Origin: Nocardioides sambongensis
GTDB lineage: Bacteria; Actinomycetota; Actinomycetes; Propionibacteriales; Nocardioidaceae
NCBI RefSeq assembly: GCF_006494815.1
Contig: NZ_CP041091.1
Span: 2,053,501 to 2,117,500, forward strand
Direction: 5' to 3'
Length of the DNA: 64,000 nt
Of this stretch, positions 26,750 to 34,274 are shown piece after piece (position 1 is the stretch's first letter; each line of letters opens with the position of its first letter). The notes beneath the pieces were generated by a model, which searched no databases, was not told the DNA's origin, and worked only from the letters and a program-made list of their open reading frames with translations. A program made the position numbers and the translations under genes.

Positions 26750-26775
26750 ACAAACCGTCGATACGTACGGTTTGT
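26750..26775. promoter_or_regulatory. TetR operator of the BVMO operon
   Basis: ACAAACCGT (26750-26758) and ACGGTTTGT (26767-26775) form a perfect 9-bp inverted repeat with an 8-nt spacer. It lies 29 bp upstream of the BVMO start and 88 bp upstream of the TetR start. A related TACGGTT recurs at the TetR promoter (26851). It is probably bound by the divergent TetR protein. Confidence 0.75.
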
Positions 26776-26850
26776 AGCGTGACGCAGGTCTCGCTCTCCC
26801 GTCAAGGCCGCGACCGAGACACCTGGATTGACCAACATCCCGGCACTTCG

Positions 26851-26856
26851 TACGGT
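26851..26856 (+). promoter_or_regulatory. -10 box of TetR gene, leaderless (TACGGT)
   Basis: TACGGT ends 6 nt before the GTG at 26863. It coincides with a half-site-like CGTACGGTT matching the operator arm, so repressor could occupy the promoter itself. Confidence 0.55.
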
Positions 26857-26862
26857 TGGCGA

Positions 26863-27594
26863 GTGAGCGAGGCAGCCGACCACCCCGCGCCGCGCCGCCG
26901 GAGGACCCAGGCCGAGCGCAGCACCGCCACCCGCGCCCGGATCCTCACCGCCACCGCCGACTGCCTGCTCGAGCGCGGTCACCAGGCGACCACGATCTCC
27001 GAGGTGCAGCAGCGGACCGGCCTGGCGCGCGGCACCATCCAGCACCACTTCCCCACCCGCGCGGACCTGCTCGTCGCCGCCCTCTCCCACCTCGTCGACG
27101 TGCGGATCGCGCAGTTCCGCGCGGAGTCCGCGCGGATCTCCCCGGGGGCGGACCGGATGCACGCGGTGGTCGACCTGATCCTGCGGGACCTGACCAGTCC
27201 GATCTTCTTCGCCGCCCTGGAGCTGTGGGTGGCCGCCCGCACCGACGCGGACCTGCGCCGCGCGCTGCTGCCCGAGGAGGCCCGCCTCTTCGCGGCGCTG
27301 CACAGCCTCTACCGGGAGACCCTCGGCGAGCCCTACGCCTCCGACGAGCGGGTGGAGACGCTGGTCGAGTTCACCGTCGACCTGGTCACCGGCCTGACCA
27401 TGACCACGATGCTGACCGGCGACGACGGCCGGCGCCAGGCGGTGGCTCGCCGCTGGAAGCGAGCACTCACCATCCTGATCGGCTCCGCACCGGCCTCCGA
27501 CCTGCTCACCGGCCGGCCGCTCGACCAGCCCGCGTCCACCGACCCGGGGCCGGCCGTGCAGCCCGGGACCCGATCGGGCAGGGTGGACCCGTGA
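26863..27594 (+). CDS. TetR-family regulator of the BVMO-GMC operon
   Basis: A 243-residue TetR protein. After a basic N-terminal tail, the HTH covers about residues 25-70, reading ATTISEVQQRTGLARGTIQH and HHFPTRADLL. The C-terminal domain is long (about 170 residues). It is divergent from the BVMO operon across a perfect palindrome. Its 3' end overlaps the first DUF202 gene by 4 bp (GTGA), so the regulator and two small membrane proteins are cotranscribed. Confidence 0.86.
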   Translation: MSEAADHPAPRRRRTQAERSTATRARILTATADCLLERGHQATTISEVQQRTGLARGTIQHHFPTRADLLVAALSHLVDVRIAQFRAESARISPGADRMHAVVDLILRDLTSPIFFAALELWVAARTDADLRRALLPEEARLFAALHSLYRETLGEPYASDERVETLVEFTVDLVTGLTMTTMLTGDDGRRQAVARRWKRALTILIGSAPASDLLTGRPLDQPASTDPGPAVQPGTRSGRVDP

Positions 27595-27950
27595 GCGATC
27601 GATCCCGGTGGCCAGGTTGGGTCTACTCGACGGGCGAGGAGCCCGACTACCGCTTCAGCTTCGCCAACGAGCGCACGTTCCTGGCCTGGATCCGCACCGC
27701 GCTCGCCCTGCTCGCCGCCGCCGTCGCCGTCGACGTGGTGAACCTCGACATCAGTCGCGGGATGCAGGTCGTCCTGGTCACCCTGCTGGCCGTCCTGGGC
27801 ATGGTCGCGGCCATCGCGTCGTGGGTGCGGTGGGCCCTCTCCGAACGCTCGATCCGGGAGCGGCGACCGCTGCCGTCCTTCGGCTTCGCCGTGCTGGTCG
27901 CGATCGGTCTCGTGGTCGCCGGCATCGTCTTCCTCCTCGCCAGCCTCTGA
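27591..27950 (+). CDS. DUF202 (YidH-family) membrane protein
   Basis: A 119-residue membrane protein with the DUF202 signature FANERTFLAWIRTALALLAA (residues about 23-42), the first of three membrane helices, the others at about 56-73 and 95-115. It starts at a GTG that overlaps the TetR stop. Function unknown; YidH-family members are small inner-membrane proteins. It is followed 17 bp later by a second DUF202 gene. Confidence 0.84.
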   Translation: MSDRSRWPGWVYSTGEEPDYRFSFANERTFLAWIRTALALLAAAVAVDVVNLDISRGMQVVLVTLLAVLGMVAAIASWVRWALSERSIRERRPLPSFGFAVLVAIGLVVAGIVFLLASL

Positions 27951-27967
27951 TCCGGTCCGACCCGCGC

Positions 27968-28288
27968 ATGGTCACCGACACCGGACTCTCCAACGAGCGC
28001 ACCGCGCTCGCCTGGCAGCGCACCGCGCTCTCCCTGATGGTGGCCGCAGCGGTGATGGGCCGGCTCACCTTCGGGCGGCTGGGCCTGGTGGCGGTCGGCC
28101 CGCTCGGGATCGCCACCGTGCTCTCCGCATGGGTCTTCCTGGAGAGCCGGGGCCGCTACGAGGACGCCACCAGGCGCCGCCTGCGACCGCGTCCGCGCGG
28201 CGGGCGGGCGCCGCTCGCCCTCGCCGTCGCCGTCGTGCTGATCGGCGCCACCGAGATCGCGGCCTTCCTCACCGCGACCGAGACCTGA
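27968..28288 (+). CDS. Second DUF202 membrane protein (YidG-like)
   Basis: A 106-residue paralogue with the same signature in shorter form (LSNERTALAWQRTALSLMVA, about residues 6-25) and two further hydrophobic helices at about 33-53 and 82-101. The loop between helices 2 and 3 is strongly basic (RRRLRPRPRGGR). Paired DUF202 genes resemble the yidH-yidG arrangement of enterobacteria. It is cotranscribed with the TetR gene, but no functional link is visible. Confidence 0.82.
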   Translation: MVTDTGLSNERTALAWQRTALSLMVAAAVMGRLTFGRLGLVAVGPLGIATVLSAWVFLESRGRYEDATRRRLRPRPRGGRAPLALAVAVVLIGATEIAAFLTATET

Positions 28289-28318
28289 GCCGCGGCCGGT
28301 CCGGTCCGCCGGGCGGGG

Positions 28319-29707
28319 TCAGGAGTCGAATCCGAGCCCGAAGCGGTCCAGCACGCGCAGCCAGAGGTTGCGACGCCCGGTGCGGTCCTCCCGCGCCAGC
28401 GACCAACGGGTGACCTGGATGCCGATCCAGGCGAGCGGCTCGGGCGGGAACGGCACCACCCGCTGCCGCACCATCGCGGTCCCGGTCCGCTCCGTGCGCT
28501 TACCGGCGAGCAGGTCCAGCAGCACGTCACCGGCGAAGCGCGAGGCGCCCACCCCCAGCCCGGTGAAGCCGGTCGCATACGCCGTGCGGCCGCGGTGCGC
28601 GGTGCCGTAGAAGGCACAGAAGCGCGTGGAGGTGTCGATCACGCCAGCCCAGCGGTGGGTGAACCGGACGCCCTCGAGCTGCGGGAAGGTGGCGGCGAAG
28701 TGCTCGGCGAGGCGTCGGTAGGTCGCCGGACGGTCCTCGTGGTCGGGATCGATCGAGCGGCCGAAGTGGTAGATCGCGTCGTAGCCGCCCCAGAGGATCC
28801 GCCGGTCCGGGGTGATCCGGTAGTAGTGGAACTGGTTGCCCGCGTCGGCGACGCCGAGCGCCGGATCCCAGCCGATCGCGGCCAACTGCTCCTCGGAGAG
28901 CGGCTCGGTGGCCAGGACGTAGTCGTAGACCGGCACCACCGACCATCGGGTACGACGCAGCGGCCCCGGGAAGACGTTGGTCGCCAGCGCCACCCGGCGA
29001 GCCCGGATCCGCACGCCGTCGCCGGTCTCTGCGAGCACCCCACGCCGCTCCCTGCGCAGCCGCTCGAGCCGGGTCCGCTCGGCGATCCGCACCCCCTGCT
29101 CCTCGGCGGCACGGGCGAGCCCCCAGGCCAGCCGCGCCGGGTCGACCACGGCGGTCTCGTCGGGTTCGAAGCGTCCGCCGAGGTAGGTCGGCGAGTCGAC
29201 CATCTCCCGGACCGCGGCGGCGTCGAGGAATCCCTCGGTCTCCGGCTCCAGCCATCCGACCTGGTGCTCGCTGGTGGCGACGGTCAGCGCGCCGCCGCGG
29301 GCGAAGCCGCAGTCGATGTCGTAGCGCGCGACGGTCGCCTCGATGGCGTCCAGGTTCTCCACTCCGAGCCGGTGCAGCTCGTCGTAGTCCGCGGGCCAGC
29401 GCGAGCGACCGTTGTCCTCGCCGTGGGTGAGCGATGCCTCGCAGAATCCTCCGTTGCGACCGGTCGCGTGCTCGGCGATGCGATCGGCCTCGATCACCAG
29501 GACGGTGGTGCCCGGCGCGCGCTCCACCGCGCGCAGCGCCGTCCACAGCCCGGTGAACCCGGCGCCGACCACCAGCAGGTCGACCTCGGCGTCCTCGGTC
29601 AGCGTCGGCCGCGGCGCCGGCCGGTCGGCGGTGTCGAGCCACAGCGAGCCCAGCACCGAGCCCTCCCACGCGCCGTGCGGCCATCCGCGCGAGCCCCTGC
29701 GTGCCAT
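28319..29707 (-). CDS. FAD-dependent amino-acid/amine oxidoreductase (DAO family)
   Basis: A 462-residue oxidoreductase of the DAO fold, like gamma-glutamylputrescine oxidase and glycine-oxidase relatives. The FAD motif VVGAGFTGLWTALRAVE is at about residues 46-62, followed by ATGRNGGFCEASL, typical of PuuB-like enzymes. The substrate domain includes WGGYDAIYHFG and the C terminus TGFTGLGVGASRFAGD. No signal peptide is apparent. It lies 34 bp downstream of the LysR gene on the same strand, so it is probably LysR-controlled. An amine or amino-acid substrate is likely, identity unknown. Confidence 0.85.
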   Translation of the reverse strand: MARRGSRGWPHGAWEGSVLGSLWLDTADRPAPRPTLTEDAEVDLLVVGAGFTGLWTALRAVERAPGTTVLVIEADRIAEHATGRNGGFCEASLTHGEDNGRSRWPADYDELHRLGVENLDAIEATVARYDIDCGFARGGALTVATSEHQVGWLEPETEGFLDAAAVREMVDSPTYLGGRFEPDETAVVDPARLAWGLARAAEEQGVRIAERTRLERLRRERRGVLAETGDGVRIRARRVALATNVFPGPLRRTRWSVVPVYDYVLATEPLSEEQLAAIGWDPALGVADAGNQFHYYRITPDRRILWGGYDAIYHFGRSIDPDHEDRPATYRRLAEHFAATFPQLEGVRFTHRWAGVIDTSTRFCAFYGTAHRGRTAYATGFTGLGVGASRFAGDVLLDLLAGKRTERTGTAMVRQRVVPFPPEPLAWIGIQVTRWSLAREDRTGRRNLWLRVLDRFGLGFDS

Positions 29708-29741
29708 CCCTGTCTCCTGCTCCCGCGCGAGGACCGGACGG

Positions 29742-30674
29742 TCAGCTGCGCGTGCTGCTGGCCGCCGCCCAGGCGACCAGGTCCCGCGCCGGTCCCTCCG
29801 GCGGGTGGGCGCCAGCCTTCCACACCGCGTGCAGGCGCCGGGTCAGGTCGAGGCCGGTCACCTCGATCCGCACCAAGCGACCCATCGCCAGGTCCTCACC
29901 GACCGCTCGGGCGCCGAGCGCGGCCGGGCCGGCCCCGGCCGAGACCGCGGCGCGCACCGACGCCGTGCTGGACAGCTCCAGCGCGGGGGCGACCTGCGGG
30001 CGTCCGGCCAGCGCGCGCTCCAGCACGCTGCGGGTGCCGGAGCCGGCCTCGCGGACCACCAGTGGCGTCGCGGCCAGCGTCTCGATGGTGACCCGGCGCC
30101 GCGGACGTCGTACCCACGGGTGGTCGGCGCCCACCACCACGACGAGCTCGTCGGTGCCGACCAGTCGACGGCTGAGGCCACCCGGGGCGTCGGGGCCCTC
30201 GACGAAGCCCAGCACCGCCTCGCCGGCCGCCACCATCGCGGCCACCTTGTCGCTGTTGGTGGCGGTCATGGTGACCTCGGTCGGCTGGCGTCCCGAGCGG
30301 ATCTGCTGGGCCCGCCACCCCACCAGCCACCCCGGCAGCAGGTGCTCGGCGATGGTCAGGCTGGCCGCCACGGCCAGGTGTCCGCGGCGGTCCGAGCGCA
30401 ACGCGGTGATCCCGGCGTCGAGCTCGTGGGCGGCCTCGAGCACCCGGCCCGCCCACTGCACCACCAGCTCGCCGGTCGGCGTGAGCACCGAGCCGCGCGC
30501 GCTCCGGTGCAGCAGCGGCTCGCCCACCAGCGACTCCATGGTCCGCAGCCGGGAGGAGGCCGCCTGCTGGCTGATGCCGAGCTCGGCGGCGGCGGCGCCG
30601 AGGCTGCCCAGGCGGGCCACCGTCACCAGCAGCTCCAGCGCCCGGAGCTCGGGAACGTGGGAGCCCAGTGCCAT
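29742..30674 (-). CDS. LysR-family regulator
   Basis: A 310-residue LysR transcription factor. The winged HTH covers about residues 8-66, with ARLGSLGAAAAELGISQQAA and SSRLRTMESLVGEPLLHRSA. The substrate-binding domain follows from about 92. It is upstream of and cotranscribed with the DAO oxidoreductase and divergent from fprA. Interlocking inverted repeats at 30695-30718 just upstream of its start are the likely autoregulatory box. Confidence 0.88.
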   Translation of the reverse strand: MALGSHVPELRALELLVTVARLGSLGAAAAELGISQQAASSRLRTMESLVGEPLLHRSARGSVLTPTGELVVQWAGRVLEAAHELDAGITALRSDRRGHLAVAASLTIAEHLLPGWLVGWRAQQIRSGRQPTEVTMTATNSDKVAAMVAAGEAVLGFVEGPDAPGGLSRRLVGTDELVVVVGADHPWVRRPRRRVTIETLAATPLVVREAGSGTRSVLERALAGRPQVAPALELSSTASVRAAVSAGAGPAALGARAVGEDLAMGRLVRIEVTGLDLTRRLHAVWKAGAHPPEGPARDLVAWAAASSTRS

Positions 30675-30694
30675 GCCAGCATTGTGGCCCCCAC

Positions 30695-30718
30695 CTTGTC
30701 ACAAGACAAGTTTGTGAC
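30695..30718. promoter_or_regulatory. Interlocked inverted repeats between LysR and fprA
   Basis: CTTGTC/GACAAG (30695-30700 and 30705-30710) overlaps GTCACAA/TTGTGAC (30698-30704 and 30712-30718). Both are perfect and together cover 24 bp starting 21 bp upstream of the LysR ATG. This matches the placement and dyad character of LysR-box sites. Confidence 0.65.
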
Positions 30719-30773
30719 CTGCCAAGGCTGTCCTCGTTCCGCGCACCCCGGTCGCCTCCGGAGACTGGTGCAC

Positions 30774-32111
30774 ATGACACTTCGCGTTGCGATCGTGGGT
30801 GGCGGCCCGGCCGGCATCTACGCGGCCGACATCCTCACCAAGTCCGAGACTCCGGTCTCGATCGACCTGATCGAGCGGCTCCCCGCGCCGTTCGGCCTGG
30901 TCCGCTACGGCGTCGCCCCGGACCACCCCCGGATCAAGGAGATCATCAAGGCGCTGCAGCGGGTGATCGCCAAGCCCGAAGTCCGGTTCCTCGGCAACGT
31001 CGAGTTCGGCGTGGACGTCAAGCTCGAGGACCTGCGCGAGTTCTACGACGCGGTGATCGTCGCCACCGGCGCGATGGCCGACCGCGACCTCGGCATCCCC
31101 GGCGAGGAGCTCTCCTACGGCGCCGCCGACTTCGTCTCCTGGTACGACGCCCACCCGGACGTGCCGACCACCTGGCCCCTCGACGCGCCCAGTGTCGCGG
31201 TGATCGGCGTCGGCAACGTCGCCCTGGACATCGCCCGAGTGCTCGCCAAGACCGGCGAGGAGATGCTCACCACCGACATCCCGCCGCACGTGCACGCCGG
31301 CCTGGTCGCCAAGACCACCACCGACGTCCACGTCTTCGCCCGCCGCGGCCCGGCCTACGCGAAGTTCTCCCCGCTGGAGCTGCGCGAGCTCAACCACTCC
31401 CCCAACGTCGAGGTGATCGTGCACCCCGAGGGCTTCGACGTGGACGAGCACGGGATGGCACACATCGCCCAGCACAAGTCCCAGAAGATGGTGCTGAACA
31501 CGCTGGCCAACTGGGTGGGCCGGGACCCGGAGGGCAAGGCGCACCGGATCCACCTGCACTTCGCCGAGGCGCCGACCGAGATCCTCGGCGGCCCCGACGG
31601 CGTCACCACGCTGCGCACCGAGCGGACCCACTCCCCGAACGCCGACGGCACCGTCGAGGGCACCGGCGAGATCACCGACTGGGACGTGCAGGCCGTCTAC
31701 CGTGCGGTCGGCTACCGCAGCAGCGCCCTTCCCGGCCTCCCGTTCGACGAGCGCGCCGCGGTGATCCCCAACGACGGCGGCCGGGTGCTCGACCTGGACG
31801 GACGGCCGATCGCCGGCACCTACGTGACCGGCTGGATCAAGCGCGGCCCGGTCGGCCTGATCGGACACACCAAGAGCGACGCGGCCGAGACCGTCGGCCA
31901 CCTGCTCGCCGAGACCTCGCCGACCGCGACCTCGCGGGAGACCGCCGACGTCGACGCCTACTTCGCCGAGCGCGGGGTGCTGGTCGCCACGCACGACTCC
32001 TGGGAGCTGCTGGACCGTCACGAGATCGCGCTCGGCGAGGCGGAGGGCCGGACCCGGGTCAAGGTCGGCGACCGCGCCGAGATGCTGCGGGTCGGCACCC
32101 CGGCCGAGTGA
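30774..32111 (+). CDS. fprA: FprA-type ferredoxin/adrenodoxin NADP+ reductase
   Basis: A 445-residue flavoprotein that moves electrons between NADPH and ferredoxins, like mycobacterial FprA and mitochondrial adrenodoxin reductase. The FAD motif GGGPAG is at residues 9-14, followed by RYGVAPDHP, a family hallmark. The NADP motif GVGNVALDIARVL begins at 145. The C-terminal segment YVTGWIKRGPVGLIGHTKSD is strongly conserved in the group. It is a plausible electron source for the P450 elsewhere in the window, though no ferredoxin gene is seen. It is divergent from the LysR gene. Confidence 0.92.
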   Translation: MTLRVAIVGGGPAGIYAADILTKSETPVSIDLIERLPAPFGLVRYGVAPDHPRIKEIIKALQRVIAKPEVRFLGNVEFGVDVKLEDLREFYDAVIVATGAMADRDLGIPGEELSYGAADFVSWYDAHPDVPTTWPLDAPSVAVIGVGNVALDIARVLAKTGEEMLTTDIPPHVHAGLVAKTTTDVHVFARRGPAYAKFSPLELRELNHSPNVEVIVHPEGFDVDEHGMAHIAQHKSQKMVLNTLANWVGRDPEGKAHRIHLHFAEAPTEILGGPDGVTTLRTERTHSPNADGTVEGTGEITDWDVQAVYRAVGYRSSALPGLPFDERAAVIPNDGGRVLDLDGRPIAGTYVTGWIKRGPVGLIGHTKSDAAETVGHLLAETSPTATSRETADVDAYFAERGVLVATHDSWELLDRHEIALGEAEGRTRVKVGDRAEMLRVGTPAE

Positions 32112-32126
32112 GGTGACCCGGCCACG

Positions 32127-32132
32127 TAGGTT
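32127..32132 (+). promoter_or_regulatory. -10 box of hydroxyacid dehydrogenase gene, leaderless (TAGGTT)
   Basis: TAGGTT ends 6 nt before the GTG at 32139. Confidence 0.6.
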
Positions 32133-32138
32133 GGCCGG

Positions 32139-33202
32139 GTGAGCGCAGCACCCTCCTCCGCCGACCAGCCGTCCGCCCCGCCCACCGTCCAGCCCGACAC
32201 CCAGGCCAACACCCAGCCCGACACCCAGCCGCCGACCCGGCCCACCGACGGCGCCGAGCACGGCACCGTGCTCCTGGTGCCGCCGCTCAGTCCGGCGCTG
32301 GCGGCCGCGGTCGAGGCGTCGTACCGGACCGTGCGCTGGCCGGAGCAGGGACGTGACGAGCTGCTCGCCGAGCACGCCGCGGAGATCACCGCGATCGTGT
32401 GCACCAACGGCGGCCGGATCCCAGCCGAGCTGATCGAGTCGTTGCCCCGGCTCGGCATCGTCGCCAACCACGGCGTCGGCTACGACAACGTCGACCTGGC
32501 GACGGCACTCCCCCGAGGCGTCCAGGTCACCCACACACCGGACGTGCTGGACGACGCGGTCGCCGAGACCGCGCTCGCCCTGCTGCTGGCCGTGCGCCGC
32601 CAGGTCGTCGCCGCGGACCGCTTCGTGCGCGCCGGCCGCTGGCCCGACGGTCCCTTCCCGCTGACCGACCAGATCGCCGGCAGCACCGTCGGCATCCTCG
32701 GCATGGGTCGGATCGGGCGCGCCGTGGCCACCCGCCTGGAGGCGTTCGGGGCGGCCGTGCGCTACCACAACCGCCGCGAGATCCCGGGCACCCGCTACCC
32801 CTACGCCGCCTCGGTGACCGAGCTCGCGGCGGCGGTGGACTCGCTGATCGTGGTGGTGCCCGGCGGCCCGTCCACCGCAGGCCTGGTCGACGCCGAGGTG
32901 CTCGAGGCGCTCGGCCCCGAGGGCGTGCTGATCAACATCGCGCGGGGTCGGTGGTCGACGAGGACGCCCTGGTCTCCGCGCTCGAGAGCGGCCGGATCCG
33001 AGGGGCCGGACTCGACGTCTACCGCAACGAGCCGCACGTGCCGGCGGCCCTCACCGGCCGCGACGACGTGGTACTGCTCCCCCACGTCGCGTCGGGCACC
33101 CGCGTCACCCGGGCCGCGATGGAACGACTCACCCTGGACAACCTGGACGCCTGGATGCAGGGACGGCCGCTGCTCACCCCGATCCCGGAGCTGCGGGACT
33201 GA
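32139..33202 (+). CDS. D-2-hydroxyacid dehydrogenase, apparent frameshift
   Basis: NAD(P)-dependent D-isomer dehydrogenase of about 354 residues. A Pro/Thr/Gln-rich leader of about 40 residues precedes the fold. The cofactor motif GMGRIG starts at residue 188. Catalytic Arg lies in INIARG; Glu (GLDVYRNEP) and His (LLPHVASGT) lie downstream. The frame breaks just after INIARG, at the G-run 32944-32947. One added G restores ARGSVVDEDALVSALE and a stop at 33202. All catalytic residues are present after repair. It is probably a glyoxylate/hydroxypyruvate-reductase-like enzyme. Confidence 0.82.
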
Positions 33203-33211
33203 CGTCCGACC

Positions 33212-33733
33212 TCACCCGATGTGCTCGGTGTCCACCTCGCGGCGCTGCCCGAGGTAGGCGGAGAGGGGCGCCGGGAGCTCCGCGGGGCGGTCGCCCCAGT
33301 CGTAGACGACCGCGGTCCGCGCGACCAGGTCGTGCAGGGCCCGGTGGTCGCGACGCAGCAGGATCAGCACCAGGCCGATGCCGAACACCGTGCTGACCGG
33401 CAGCATCAGCACCCACAGCACCGCCTGCCGACCATGCAGGAAGTCGCCCTCGCGGTCGACCACCTTCAGGCCGACCAGCGCCTGACCGACGGTGCGTCCG
33501 GCGATCGCGATGGCGACCATCAGGTAGAGGGCGCCCCAGCCCAGGAGCAGCAGGGTCGCCGGGAGCCCGGTGACGTCGTCGAGGTCGGCGTGGATGAGCA
33601 CCTGGGAGAGAAAGGCGACCAGGGCGACGCCGAGGGTGTAGGAGCCGACCACGAACCCGATGTCGGCGGCGGCGCCGAGTCCCCTGCTGACCGGTCCGGC
33701 GTAGCGGCCGGTCACGGTCGAGCGCGCGGTCAC
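33212..33733 (-). CDS. RDD-family membrane protein
   Basis: A 173-residue RDD protein with three hydrophobic segments at about 23-43, 57-77 and 113-133. Family features are RGLGAAADIGFVVGSYTLGV at the start of the domain, GRTVGQALVGLKVVDREG, and RRDHRALHDLVARTAVVYDW near the C terminus. The GTG start overlaps the stop of the upstream nonapeptide-repeat gene (GTGA), so the two are translationally coupled. Function unknown; some RDD proteins are ion exchangers. Confidence 0.85.
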   Translation of the reverse strand: MTARSTVTGRYAGPVSRGLGAAADIGFVVGSYTLGVALVAFLSQVLIHADLDDVTGLPATLLLLGWGALYLMVAIAIAGRTVGQALVGLKVVDREGDFLHGRQAVLWVLMLPVSTVFGIGLVLILLRRDHRALHDLVARTAVVYDWGDRPAELPAPLSAYLGQRREVDTEHIG

Positions 33734-34206
33734 GGGGCCGACCCCGCGGGTCGGACCAGCCGCGCCGGACCCGGATCCTCCAGCGGCTCGCGGCGCAGCA
33801 GCCGGTTCACCAGTCCGGCGACCACGGCATCGAGTCCGACGACCTGGCGGCGTGCCACGTCCAGGCTGCGCCCGGCGAGGGTGCCGGTGGTCTCGGCGAC
33901 GATGTCGGGGATGCCGGCGCGGCGCACCACCGACTCCAGGTCGACGTCGGCGAGCAGCGCCTCGATGTCGGCGCGGGCGAGCAGCCGGTCGACGTCGATC
34001 CGGTCCAGCAGGCGGTTCGGGTCGATCCGGTCCAGCAGCCGGTTGGCGTCCACCCGGTCGAGCAGGTGGTTCACGTCGACGTGGTCGAGCAGGGCGTCGA
34101 CGTCCACGTGGTCCAGGATCACCTCCGGCGGCACCGCGTCCACCACGCGACCGGTCACCGCGCCGACGGCGCGGCCGAGGAAGCCCGGCGGGTTCTCGTT
34201 GCTCAC
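33730..34206 (-). CDS. Nonapeptide-repeat protein upstream of RDD gene
   Basis: A 158-residue soluble protein of unknown function. Its core is about eight consecutive nine-residue units (residues 30-101) of the form L-L-D-[RH]-[VI]-D-x-[ND]-x; for example LLDHVDVNH, LLDRVDANR, LLDRIDPNR and LLDRIDVDR. The strict spacing of Leu-Leu and Val/Ile-Asp suggests a regular solenoid or amphipathic helix array. The N terminus (FLGRAVGAVTGRVVDAVPPE) is short; a basic C-terminal region follows the repeats. It starts with GTG at 34206 and is coupled to the RDD gene. Confidence 0.75.
   Translation of the reverse strand: MSNENPPGFLGRAVGAVTGRVVDAVPPEVILDHVDVDALLDHVDVNHLLDRVDANRLLDRIDPNRLLDRIDVDRLLARADIEALLADVDLESVVRRAGIPDIVAETTGTLAGRSLDVARRQVVGLDAVVAGLVNRLLRREPLEDPGPARLVRPAGSAP
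33904..34119 (-). repeat. Coding 27-bp tandem repeats (eight units)
   Basis: These are the DNA units encoding the nonapeptide array. The middle copies are closest to each other and the outer ones have drifted, the usual pattern of expansion by internal duplication followed by divergence. Confidence 0.7.
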
Positions 34207-34261
34207 GCACCGAGGTTCCCACGGACCGCCGCGTCGCGGGGTGAGCCTCGCCGCCTACCCC

Positions 34262-34267
34262 TAGGGT
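34262..34267 (+). promoter_or_regulatory. -10 box of cardiolipin synthase gene, leaderless (TAGGGT)
   Basis: TAGGGT ends 7 nt before the ATG at 34275. This supports that ATG over the in-frame GTG at 34266, which lies within the box. Confidence 0.65.
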
Positions 34268-34274
34268 GTCCGCC

